7,590 nucleotides of DNA from GWF2-50-93 sp049297395. GTDB taxonomy: Bacteria > Verrucomicrobiota > Lentisphaeria > Victivallales > GWF2-50-93. Location: assembly GCA_049297395.1 (NCBI GenBank), contig JBAQUG010000120.1, forward strand, positions 1 to 7,590. Reading direction: 5' to 3'. This document shows, in pieces, positions 1-6,735 of this stretch. A model generated the notes under the pieces. It did no database searches and had not been told where the DNA came from. It saw only the letters and a program-made list of their open reading frames with translations. How positions within the stretch are numbered: the stretch's first letter is position 1; every line of letters begins with the position of its first letter. Made by a program: the position numbers and the translations under genes.

Positions 1-1
1 G

Positions 2-2431
2 GCTGTCACGGGAATATACGAGCTTGCGCCAGGCAGCAATTTCTATGCCGAAGGCAGGAAGGTCACGATTGATCAGATAAACATGAAGCTTGCAGAGGTG
101 GAGGAGTGGCGCCTCTGCGACAGCTGCCCGCACATGGAACTGGTGGCGAAGAACCCCACGCCGAGCCCCCAATGCCCGAACTGCGGCAGCAGCAGATGGA
201 GTGATATCGGCCAGAAGCGCAAGATGTTGAGGATGCGCCAGGTCATAGCAACCACGTATGACAGGGAAAGCAGGATATATGACGACAGCGATGAACGGAA
301 GAACCAATATTATCAGAAAAACATGATGGTCAATTTCCAGGAGTCGGACATCGGAGAGGCCTATAAGATTGACGACGAGGGAATCCCTTTTGGATTTGAA
401 TATCTGAAACATGCCGACTTTAGGGAGATAAATTTCGGCTCTACCGGATTTCTGGATCCTGACAAGATGCTCGTAGCCGGAAAGGAATATGGCAGAAGAG
501 GCTTTGAAATCTGCCCGTCCTGCGGGAAAGTGAAAAAGAACGGTGAAATAAAACATGCCTTTGACTGTACGTCTACCAAGCGGAATACGGATGAACAGGC
601 GGTGGACTGCCTCTATCTCTACAGGGAATTCTCCTCCGAGGCCATCAGGATACTGCTTCCGCTGAGTTTCTTCAGCGGCTCGGATCAGCGCCTACAGTCG
701 TTTACTGCGGCGATAATGCTTGGTCTGAAGCATAGGTTCAACGGCAATATAGGTCATCTCAAGTATACGATACAGGAGGAACCTCTTCCTGAAAACAGGG
801 CCCTGAAGAAGAAGTTCCTGGTGATATATGACAGTGTCCCCGGCGGAACAGGATACCTGAAGGAGCTCATGCAGTCCGACAAGGATCTTTTCACGATTTT
901 TGAATATGCCCTGGCTATGCTTAAGGGATGCGACTGCAACAGCAACAACGAGAAGGATGGCTGCTATCATTGTCTTCTCGCCTACAGTAACAGCTTTGAG
1001 ATGATGAATATCTCCCGGAATTCCGCGATTGAAACAATATCCATGCTCATTGAAAACAAGAGCAGAATAGTAAAGATCAAAACCATAAGCGATATAAGGC
1101 AGCACAAGCTGATTGAAAGTGAACTTGAAGCGCTGTTCATCGAATCATTGAGGAGAATTGAATTTGACGGTTCCACTCCCGAGTTGAGAAAAGAGGTTTT
1201 CCAGAACCGCACCGGATGGTATCTGCGGATCAGGGGCAAGGGGTATTTTATTCTGCCCCAGGTGGAGTTGTCGAAGGAACAGGGAGTCCCGGTAACCACA
1301 AGGCCTGATTTCATCTTCTATCCCGAGAAGGAAAAGGAGACACTGCCCATAGCTGTCTACCTCGATGGTTTTTCATGGCATGTGGATACCGGCAAGAAAA
1401 GCAAGGTCGGGGATGACACTGCAAAGAGGATGGGGATTTTAAAGTCCGGGAAATACCGCGTCTGGTCCCTTTCCTGGGAGGATGTGCAGTCGACAATAAA
1501 CAAGACCAATCCTGATTATCTTGCCCTGCTCGGTCCTTTTTCACCGAAGATGTTTAAGTTTGCAAAGCATGTTGCAAATGCCAATGAAATAAACTTCATG
1601 GGGAATATTCCCCATGAAGACAGCTTTAAAATGCTGATCAGCTATCTTCTGAATCCTGATGCCAAGTGCTGGAGCTGGAATGCGTTCATATATGCGGCAG
1701 CCTATCTGAAGGACACAGGCAAGACCTTTGACGAGATAAAAGGCGAGTCGGAAATAATCCTGCAGTCTGAAATATTGTGGGAAACCATTGCCGGAAGCAA
1801 AGACAATGGGATTCCCCATGCAAGCGTGCTCCTCTCCGACAGAGGGAAGGATGAGAAGACAGATGTCGATCTCCAGATATGGATCGACCGGGACTCGTTC
1901 CAGAAATTACAGATGTCCGAGCTCAGGCTTGCCTGTAGACTTTATGATGATGAGGAACAGCTCCAGGTGCCAGACTTCAAAAGCGCCTGGAATGGATATT
2001 TAAGGCTCTTCAACCTGTATCAGTTCCTGCCTCTCTCCCTCTTCGTCACCTCCCAGGGAATTTCTGATGACTCATACTCATTCCTCGAATATTTCATTCC
2101 TGAGAAGGGAATCAAGACAGAAACCATCTCTCCGGAATACGCCAAGGTCTTGAAGGCTGAAATATGCGAATTCCTGTCATGTCTGAAGAATAACGGGGTT
2201 ACGATCCCAGCAGTTGACGCAATCCCTTATGAGCTGTTAAACGACCATAATGCTATTATCGCCCAGGCCGAACTGGCATGGCCCGAAAAGAAAATAGCCG
2301 TAGTCAATGCGTCCGATCAGCTGTCGGCAAGCGCATTTAAGAAACAAGGATGGCAGGTTGTTTTGGAAGAGGAATTCAACCAGGGCAATAAGTCGCTTAT
2401 CAATCTCTTAAAGGATAGGAAGAAAAAATGA
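2..2431 (+). CDS. DUF1998 (MZB) helicase C-terminal part with Vsr/DUF559-like nuclease domain; DruE-like, 5' partial
   Basis: The frame is open to base 2, so the ATG at 83 is internal and the helicase motor lies off the left edge. Residues below count from that ATG. Zinc-ribbon pairs are seen at C12/C15 and C31/C34, and a further CxxC at 144-147. A DUF1998/MZB core follows: the signature YDSVPGGTGYLKEL at 249-262, then the cysteine cluster C283, C285, C294, C297. Residues about 345-475 look like a Vsr/DUF559-type nuclease: an acidic helix (E346, E348), PDF (D409), LDGFSWH (D428, H433), then D445 with K448/R449 before a VWSLSWEDV strand. The last 290 residues are unassigned. DUF1998 helicases include MrfA/YprA and Druantia DruE; the size and motif order fit DruE-like proteins best. 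The role, DNA translocation or processing in phage defence, is inferred. Its stop overlaps the next start by 4 bases. AGG/AGA and ATA codons are frequent. Confidence 0.88.
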   Translation, partial: AVTGIYELAPGSNFYAEGRKVTIDQINMKLAEVEEWRLCDSCPHMELVAKNPTPSPQCPNCGSSRWSDIGQKRKMLRMRQVIATTYDRESRIYDDSDERKNQYYQKNMMVNFQESDIGEAYKIDDEGIPFGFEYLKHADFREINFGSTGFLDPDKMLVAGKEYGRRGFEICPSCGKVKKNGEIKHAFDCTSTKRNTDEQAVDCLYLYREFSSEAIRILLPLSFFSGSDQRLQSFTAAIMLGLKHRFNGNIGHLKYTIQEEPLPENRALKKKFLVIYDSVPGGTGYLKELMQSDKDLFTIFEYALAMLKGCDCNSNNEKDGCYHCLLAYSNSFEMMNISRNSAIETISMLIENKSRIVKIKTISDIRQHKLIESELEALFIESLRRIEFDGSTPELRKEVFQNRTGWYLRIRGKGYFILPQVELSKEQGVPVTTRPDFIFYPEKEKETLPIAVYLDGFSWHVDTGKKSKVGDDTAKRMGILKSGKYRVWSLSWEDVQSTINKTNPDYLALLGPFSPKMFKFAKHVANANEINFMGNIPHEDSFKMLISYLLNPDAKCWSWNAFIYAAAYLKDTGKTFDEIKGESEIILQSEILWETIAGSKDNGIPHASVLLSDRGKDEKTDVDLQIWIDRDSFQKLQMSELRLACRLYDDEEQLQVPDFKSAWNGYLRLFNLYQFLPLSLFVTSQGISDDSYSFLEYFIPEKGIKTETISPEYAKVLKAEICEFLSCLKNNGVTIPAVDAIPYELLNDHNAIIAQAELAWPEKKIAVVNASDQLSASAFKKQGWQVVLEEEFNQGNKSLINLLKDRKKK
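2417..2420 (+). promoter_or_regulatory. Ribosome binding site AGGA for the RelE-UvrD gene
   Basis: AGGA lies 7 bases before the ATG at 2428, inside the end of the upstream gene. With the ATGA overlap (2428-2431) it points to translational coupling of the two helicase genes. Confidence 0.55.
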
Positions 2432-4581
2432 AAAATGAATCGACCGAATTCAAGGTTGCGATATGCTCTGAATTCCTGACAGCTTTCATGAGGCTGCCAA
2501 GGCAGGAACAGGGAAAGGTCTCTGCATTCCTTGAAAAATTCAAGAGCAACCCCCGCTCTCCGGGGATTAACTATGAAAAGATCAGCGGGGCAAGGGATTC
2601 AAATCTGAGATCGGTGCGCATCGATCTCGACTACAGGGGAATAGTGCTGAAGCCCGAATCCGAAAATGTCTACATGATGCTGTGGGTTGACAAGCATGAT
2701 GACGCTTATGACTGGGCATCGAAGAGATCCTTCAAGATCAATTCCCATACGGGCGGACTGCAGATGATATTTGCCGAAGAGGGACAGGAATCGACAGCTT
2801 CTAAACAGCCCGGTAAAAAGCCCGCTGCCGGCCTTTTCAAGGACATAAAGGACAAGCATCTCCTAAGGCTTGGCGTTCCCGAGGAACTTCTTCCTGTTGC
2901 GAGGGGGATTGGCACCGACGAGGATTTGGACAGGAATGCGAAGCTGTTTCCTCAGGAGGCTTCTGAAGCGCTTTATTATCTTGCAGCAGGTTTTTCACTC
3001 CAGGATACGTTCAATGCCTTGAACCGTGATCCTGATTCGGATTCCAAGGTGAATACCGAGGACTTTGCAAAGGCCCTTGAGAACGAAGATACGATGCGCA
3101 GGTTCCATGTAATTACGGACAGCATAGAACTTGCCGAGATTTTAAAGGCTCCTATGGACCTGTGGCGCGTTTTCCTTCACCCTTCCCAGAGGCGCATTGT
3201 GGAGTTGGATGCATCAGGTCCAGTAAGGGTTCTGGGCGGAGCGGGTACAGGCAAGACAGTCGTTGCCATGCACAGGGCAAAATATCTTGCCGAAAAAGTG
3301 TTCAACAGGCAGGGGGAGAGGATACTGTTTACGACGTTCACAAAAAATCTTGCCGAGGACATCAAGTCCAATCTGAAGAAAATATGTTCGCTTGAAGCCC
3401 TGTCCAGGATAGATGTCATCAATATTGATGCATGGGTAAGCCAGTTTCTCAGAAAAAATGAATACAAGTACAATATAATATTCTCCAGGAACAGGGACGA
3501 CTGGAGGGAGGCATTGACTCTTTCAGGTGTGGAACTGAATTTTGAACTGCCTTTCTATGAACAGGAATGGGAGTTTGTAGTCCAGGAGAACGGCATTGGG
3601 ACAGAAACGGAATACTTGAATGTCCCCAGGCTCGGACGTGGTATACGGCTGAACAGGCTGCAGAGGAAGGAAATATGGAAGGTCTTCGAGGAATATCGCT
3701 CAATCCTCAACAGGAACAATCAGAAGGAACTGTCCGATGCCGTAAGGGACGCCAGAGTCATACTTGAAAGCAAGGGTGACATTCTATCCTATGGGGCTGT
3801 AATTGTAGATGAGGCCCAGGACATGAGCCCTGAGGTGTTCAAGCTGATCCGGCAGATAATAAATCCCAAAAGGGCCGGCTTGAGGAATGATATATTCATT
3901 GTCGGAGATGCCCATCAGAGATTGTATGCCCACAAGGTTGTTCTCAGTAAATGCGGCATAAATATCCGAGGCAGAAGCAAGAAGCTCTATCTGAACTACA
4001 GGACTACCGACGAAATAAGGAGATGGGCCGTCGCCTTACTAGAAGACAGGGAGATTGATGATCTTGACGGGGCCGCAGACAATAACAAGGGATACAAGTC
4101 CCTGATCCACGGCAGCTATCCGGAGGTAAGGACATTCAAAGGCTTCGAAGAGGAAGCGGATTTTATCGCGGCACAGATCAAGGAAACTGTTAAGAGCGGC
4201 ATAAATATTAACTCGATCTGCCTGTGTGCAAGGACGGAAAACCAGCTTCAAGGTTACGAGAAGGCACTGGGGGCTTCAGACATTAAAACGGTATGGATCA
4301 AGCATAATGTGAGCGATGATTCATCGCATGAGGGTGTCCGCCTCGCCACGATGCACAGGGTCAAGGGACTCGAATTCGACATCGTTTTCGCTGCAGGTGT
4401 GAACAGGGGTTTTGTCCCTTCCGATGAAGTTCTCGCTGAGTGCGATGAGGATTACATCAAATATGAGACGGAGACAAAGGAGAGAAGCCTCCTATATGTG
4501 GCCGTCACTAGGGCAAGGAAACATGTGATAATCACATCCTATGGGAAGTCGAGTATACTTATCAAGGGTAAAGATAAATAA
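2428..4581 (+). CDS. RelE-fold domain fused to UvrD/Rep-type SF1A helicase
   Basis: This is a 717-residue, probably cytoplasmic, ATP-dependent 3'-5' translocase or helicase. All SF1A motifs are readable: Q motif HPSQRRIVE (251-259), Walker A GAGTGKT (271-277), Ia TTFTKNLAEDI (302-312), Walker B IVDEAQD (459-465), III GDAHQRLY (493-500), IV NYRT (523-526), V TMHRVKGLEFD (641-651) and VI YVAVTRAR (690-697). The domain is therefore probably an active ATPase. Residues about 7-105 are a separate RelE/ParE-like fold: helical hairpin 15-40, then LRSVRIDLDYRGIVL (60-74) and VYMMLWVDKHDDAYDWA (81-97). Catalytic toxin residues cannot be assigned, so it may be a nucleic-acid or ribosome-binding module rather than a toxin. 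No antitoxin gene is seen. Residues 106-250 are a linker and helical region. Such RelE-UvrD fusions are familiar in genome annotation, but I know of no firm functional assignment. The start is fixed by AGGA and the ATGA overlap. Confidence 0.93.
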   Translation: MKNESTEFKVAICSEFLTAFMRLPRQEQGKVSAFLEKFKSNPRSPGINYEKISGARDSNLRSVRIDLDYRGIVLKPESENVYMMLWVDKHDDAYDWASKRSFKINSHTGGLQMIFAEEGQESTASKQPGKKPAAGLFKDIKDKHLLRLGVPEELLPVARGIGTDEDLDRNAKLFPQEASEALYYLAAGFSLQDTFNALNRDPDSDSKVNTEDFAKALENEDTMRRFHVITDSIELAEILKAPMDLWRVFLHPSQRRIVELDASGPVRVLGGAGTGKTVVAMHRAKYLAEKVFNRQGERILFTTFTKNLAEDIKSNLKKICSLEALSRIDVINIDAWVSQFLRKNEYKYNIIFSRNRDDWREALTLSGVELNFELPFYEQEWEFVVQENGIGTETEYLNVPRLGRGIRLNRLQRKEIWKVFEEYRSILNRNNQKELSDAVRDARVILESKGDILSYGAVIVDEAQDMSPEVFKLIRQIINPKRAGLRNDIFIVGDAHQRLYAHKVVLSKCGINIRGRSKKLYLNYRTTDEIRRWAVALLEDREIDDLDGAADNNKGYKSLIHGSYPEVRTFKGFEEEADFIAAQIKETVKSGININSICLCARTENQLQGYEKALGASDIKTVWIKHNVSDDSSHEGVRLATMHRVKGLEFDIVFAAGVNRGFVPSDEVLAECDEDYIKYETETKERSLLYVAVTRARKHVIITSYGKSSILIKGKDK

Positions 4582-4584
4582 ATC

Positions 4585-4588
4585 GGAG
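4585..4588 (+). promoter_or_regulatory. Ribosome binding site GGAG for the metallopeptidase gene
   Basis: GGAG (in cGGAGcg) sits 7 bases before the ATG at 4596 and just after the helicase stop. It selects that ATG over the in-frame ATG at 4614 and supports read-through transcription from the helicase genes. Confidence 0.65.
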
Positions 4589-4595
4589 CGATGAC

Positions 4596-5060
4596 ATGCA
4601 AACCTTTCCTCTTATGAACGATATTGGAAAAACTTATTTTCTGGCTGTTTCTACAGGAAATGTAGGTAAATTCATTGGTGATTTTACGAGCACATGGAGA
4701 AGATTGCCTGCCGATGTCCAGGAGAATATTCTGAAATACTGGAGTAATTCACAATTTTCAATTACCTTCGAACTTTCCAATTTCTGGAAACACAATGAAA
4801 ACAAAAATACTTGCGCGAATGCGGGGGCGAGGGGGTGCGAGCTGAAGTTCAGATCCGATGACTTTGAAATCATGCCTCCGGAAGTGGCGCAATATATCAT
4901 TGCCCATGAACTGGCACATGTTTATCAATTTTCAGCGAAGTTAGTCACCGGCAAGGGATATGACTTTGAGGGAATCGCCGATAAGTTGGCAAAAGAATGG
5001 GGCTTTGATTATAAGGCTCAAATTGCCTGGCGCTTGGAACAGCTGAATAAATCCAGGTAA
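4596..5060 (+). CDS. Small HExxH metallopeptidase-like protein
   Basis: A 154-residue protein without signal peptide or membrane segment. The zinc motif HELAH is at H104-H108 (E105 catalytic), and FEGIADKLAKEWGFD at 124-138 offers E125 as third ligand, the arrangement of small gluzincin-type (SprT, M78/ImmA-like) peptidases. The N-terminal 60 residues are helical and aromatic-rich and match no family I can name. Three more cysteines/histidines (H66, C73, C81) lie before the motif. It begins 14 bases after the RelE-UvrD stop, so it is probably the last gene of that operon; a regulatory or accessory peptidase role in the cassette is inference. The gene is locally AT-rich (19 of 60 bases G/C at 4741-4800), unlike the helicase genes, and may have been added later. 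It could also be a non-defence peptidase by chance of position. Confidence 0.78.
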   Translation: MQTFPLMNDIGKTYFLAVSTGNVGKFIGDFTSTWRRLPADVQENILKYWSNSQFSITFELSNFWKHNENKNTCANAGARGCELKFRSDDFEIMPPEVAQYIIAHELAHVYQFSAKLVTGKGYDFEGIADKLAKEWGFDYKAQIAWRLEQLNKSR

Positions 5061-5085
5061 TCTGGTGGAATTGAATGTGGTTCGA

Positions 5086-5556
5086 CTATGATTCATCCTC
5101 CTTGGATTCAGAATAGTTTTCATCCAATGCGTTAAAAATCTTGATCATTGGGAATTTAGTTCGTGTCTTCAACTGCTTTTCTATCGCCCGTTTCGTTGTG
5201 GGCGACAAGACGATCAAGTATCTACTCTCGGCATGCTTGTGATCGCTGAGTCTCTGCAAGTCTTTTAATATGGTCTTGGTTTGCGGGCCGCGAAGTCGCC
5301 CTTTCTCATCTGGCAGAGTTGTCTTAACTTCGGCGACTACTTTTATCTCCCTGCGCTTGATACCGGTGATGTCAATTCCTGACGCGCCTGCCTTCGTATA
5401 TGAGAACTTGGTGCCTGGATGCTTTTTCTTCAATTCTTCTATGGCAGTCACGGCGAGGTTGTCGTGAAGCCGATTATGGAGAATGCTGACCGAAGCCTTC
5501 AAGCGAAGAAGGAAACGCAAATCATCTCGGTAGATTTCTACAATAGATTTTTCCAT
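5086..5556 (-). CDS. PD-(D/E)XK nuclease-like protein
   Basis: A 156-residue protein starting at the ATG at 5556. Residues 58-80 carry the nuclease signature: SGIDITG gives D62, followed by a basic stretch (KRRE) and the strand VVAEVKTT with E76 and K78. E40 or E41 in the preceding helix may complete the active site. A later strand, SRYLIVLSPTTKRAIEKQL (111-129), fits the end of the restriction-endonuclease core. The family is known for DNA cleavage, but the small single domain gives no target. The GTG at 5583 is less likely because it has no ribosome binding site, while the ATG has GGAG 6 bases before it. It converges on the metallopeptidase gene with 25 bases between stops and has no obvious partner, so it may be a lone nuclease, a fragment of a restriction system, or a repair enzyme. 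Confidence 0.8.
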   Translation of the reverse strand: MEKSIVEIYRDDLRFLLRLKASVSILHNRLHDNLAVTAIEELKKKHPGTKFSYTKAGASGIDITGIKRREIKVVAEVKTTLPDEKGRLRGPQTKTILKDLQRLSDHKHAESRYLIVLSPTTKRAIEKQLKTRTKFPMIKIFNALDENYSESKEDES

Positions 5557-5562
5557 GCAATT

Positions 5563-5566
5563 CTCC
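5563..5566 (-). promoter_or_regulatory. Ribosome binding site GGAG deciding the nuclease start
   Basis: On the - strand GGAG stands 6 bases before the ATG at 5556. No such motif precedes the upstream in-frame GTG at 5583, so the shorter 156-residue product is preferred over 165 residues. Confidence 0.65.
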
Positions 5567-5702
5567 AGAATCTTCCAACCCACGGCTATCGGATTGTGAC
5601 TGTTGCTATTTTATTGCAACTCATTAAAGCTATCCGTCATAATATGAAGTTCAAGCATTACTTCGCGCCATTCACAGCGCTACCTTCATTAACTTCCGTT
5701 TG

Positions 5703-5822
5703 TTAGCCCTGCTCATTCTGGCGTAGAGCTCGAACAATCTGACAAGCTCTTTGTAATTCTTCTTCTAAGGTATTCGGCGAACCTGTCAAAATAGAATTAT
5801 TTTCATACACGTCAGCTGCCAT
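5703..5822 (-). CDS. Possible 39-residue small protein of unknown function
   Basis: The ATG at 5822 opens 39 codons ending TAA. The product is soluble and acidic to neutral, with a likely helix in the C-terminal half (LEEELQRACQIVRALRQ, residues 19-35). A weak AAGG lies 4 bases before the ATG, and an AT-rich TATATA box plus a dyad lie just upstream. I recognise no family. After the stop the same frame stays open for 14 more codons, so this may be a real small gene, the start of a decayed gene, or chance. It lies between surE and the nuclease gene on the same strand. Confidence 0.3.
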   Translation of the reverse strand: MAADVYENNSILTGSPNTLEEELQRACQIVRALRQNEQG

Positions 5823-5827
5823 GAAAC

Positions 5828-5840
5828 CTTCTTAAAGAAG
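5828..5840. repeat. Perfect 6+6 dyad next to an AT-rich box
   Basis: CTTCTT and AAGAAG flank a single central A. With a one-base centre it cannot form a usual hairpin, so if functional it would be an operator-like protein site. On the - strand the adjoining AATTATATA (5841-5849) could be a -10 element or an archaeal TATA box about 23 bases before the ATG at 5822; no good -35 is seen. Confidence 0.25.
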
Positions 5841-5891
5841 TATATAATTGCTAGATTCATCTTCCCCGAATATTACGGAAGTAGAACAGTA

Positions 5892-6632
5892 TCATTTCAA
5901 CTTATCCAGCAGCTTCCAGTCGGTGAGATCGCAATGTATCGGGGTAATGGAGATGTATCCGTCTTGGACAGCTTTGGCATCGCTGCCGTCTTCGTATAGG
6001 ATTTCGTTTGGTTCCCCATTGAGCCAATAGTAGCTTCTATTTCCCGGATCCGTCCTTTTATCATATCTGTCTTTCCATGCCACCCGGCTTTGGAAGGTGA
6101 ACTTCTCTCCCTTTATCAAGTTCTCTCCGATTGCCGGGAAATTCACGTTCAACAGGATCCCCGCCGGCAAATTCATGGCCATGGCGTCATTGATAAGTGC
6201 GCTCCCGAGTTTAGCGGCGGATCTATAATCGCAGTCCGTCCACGTCGCAAGAGAGAATGCGAATGACGGTATTCCCAATATTGCACCCTCCATGGCCCCG
6301 GAGACCGTACCTGAATAAAGTACATTGATACCCAGATTAGGGCCTGCATTTATTCCGGAGACAACAATATCGGGCTTCGTCTTCATCAAGGTGCTTATTC
6401 CCAGTTTCACACAGTCGGCAGGCGTTCCAGAAGTCGAATATCCGATCACCTTGCCATCCCTTTTGAATTCCTTTACACGCAAGGGATCAGCAACGGTTAT
6501 GCCGTGGCCTACTGCACTGCGCTCTGAGTCAGGAGCAACTATCGTTACATCTGCGATATTTTTCAGGGAATCATAAAGCGCAAGGATGCCTTCCGCATAT
6601 ATACCATCATCATTTGTCAATAGGACTTTCAT
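5892..6632 (-). CDS. surE: 5'/3'-nucleotidase SurE
   Basis: SurE removes phosphate from nucleoside 5'- and 3'-monophosphates (and short polyphosphate in some species) in the cytoplasm, using a divalent metal. The 246-residue length is usual for the family. The N-terminus MKVLLTNDDGI supplies D8 and D9, SERSAVGHGIT supplies S39, and SGINAGPN supplies N95, matching the four metal-site positions of the family. STSGTPADCVKLG (66-78) and YSGTVSGAMEG (106-116) are further family motifs, and YYWLNG (201-206) and YISITP (226-231) mark the usual C-terminal region. The gene appears intact. The start is supported by AAGGAG 9 bases upstream. It lies downstream of the nuclease-like gene on the same strand with a 103-base gap; the neighbours are not the pcm/rpoS setting of gammaproteobacteria. 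Confidence 0.97.
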   Translation of the reverse strand: MKVLLTNDDGIYAEGILALYDSLKNIADVTIVAPDSERSAVGHGITVADPLRVKEFKRDGKVIGYSTSGTPADCVKLGISTLMKTKPDIVVSGINAGPNLGINVLYSGTVSGAMEGAILGIPSFAFSLATWTDCDYRSAAKLGSALINDAMAMNLPAGILLNVNFPAIGENLIKGEKFTFQSRVAWKDRYDKRTDPGNRSYYWLNGEPNEILYEDGSDAKAVQDGYISITPIHCDLTDWKLLDKLK

Positions 6633-6702
6633 TTATCTTATCTCCTTCAAAGTTCAGCCTTGGGTCATCCAATAATCTAATGGCACTCTTCACTCTATCC
6701 AT
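6610..6702 (-). CDS. Possible 30-codon ORF overlapping the surE start
   Basis: The ATG at 6702 opens 30 codons ending TGA inside surE. The first part (MDRVKSAIRLLDDPRLNFEG) looks like an amphipathic helix and turn. No ribosome binding site precedes the ATG. The frame is the same as that of the nuclease-like gene upstream and is open from just after that gene's TAG stop (6736-6738), so this may be a detached tail of that protein, a leader peptide coupled to surE, or chance. Confidence 0.2.
   Translation of the reverse strand: MDRVKSAIRLLDDPRLNFEGDKINESPIDK
6642..6647 (-). promoter_or_regulatory. Ribosome binding site AAGGAG of surE
   Basis: AAGGAG on the - strand lies 9 bases before the surE ATG. 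It is the strongest Shine-Dalgarno match in the window. Confidence 0.75.
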
Positions 6703-6735
6703 GTCGGGAGCAATGTTTTCCTGATGAGAGCACAC

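Larger units (their letters stand above)
5557..5891. other. Gene-poor stretch between surE and the PD-(D/E)XK gene
   Basis: About 335 bases without a confident gene. On the - strand it holds, in order: an 11-loop inverted repeat CTTCC/GGAAG (5861-5881) just after the surE stop, without a following U-run; an AT-rich box with a dyad (5828-5850); a possible 39-codon ORF (5703-5822); and a coding-like scrap reading EWREVMLELHIMTDSFNELQ at 5611-5673 with no convincing start. A short GTTGC/GCAAC inverted repeat spans about 5601-5619. The scraps may be remains of a decayed gene or chance. Confidence 0.5.

Noticed and set aside
83..85. ATG at 83 as the true start of the first protein
   Set aside because: The frame is open through base 2, and the upstream residues (ELAPGSNFYAEGRKV) continue a typical DUF1998-helicase sequence, so the ATG is internal.
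692..1105. Antisense open frames opposite the helicase genes, such as this 137-codon one
   Set aside because: They lie wholly under strongly supported coding sequence, have no recognisable motifs, and look like shadows of the real frame.
5053..5065. CCAG/CTGG inverted repeat at the end of the metallopeptidase gene as a terminator
   Set aside because: The stem has only four pairs and no U-run follows on either strand.
5581..5583. GTG start adding nine residues to the 156-residue nuclease
   Set aside because: No ribosome binding site precedes it, whereas the ATG at 5556 has GGAG at good spacing.
5650..5710. Integron attC-like site suggested by TAACAAACG after the 39-codon ORF
   Set aside because: Neither arm fits the GTTRRRY / RYYYAAC consensus and no matching partner arm is found.
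5843..5848. Exact TATAAT on the + strand
   Set aside because: No -35 match at suitable spacing and no + strand gene downstream; likely a by-product of the AT-rich box.
5861..5881. CTTCC/GGAAG repeat after surE as a rho-independent terminator
   Set aside because: Five pairs with an 11-base loop and no U-tract; too weak to call.
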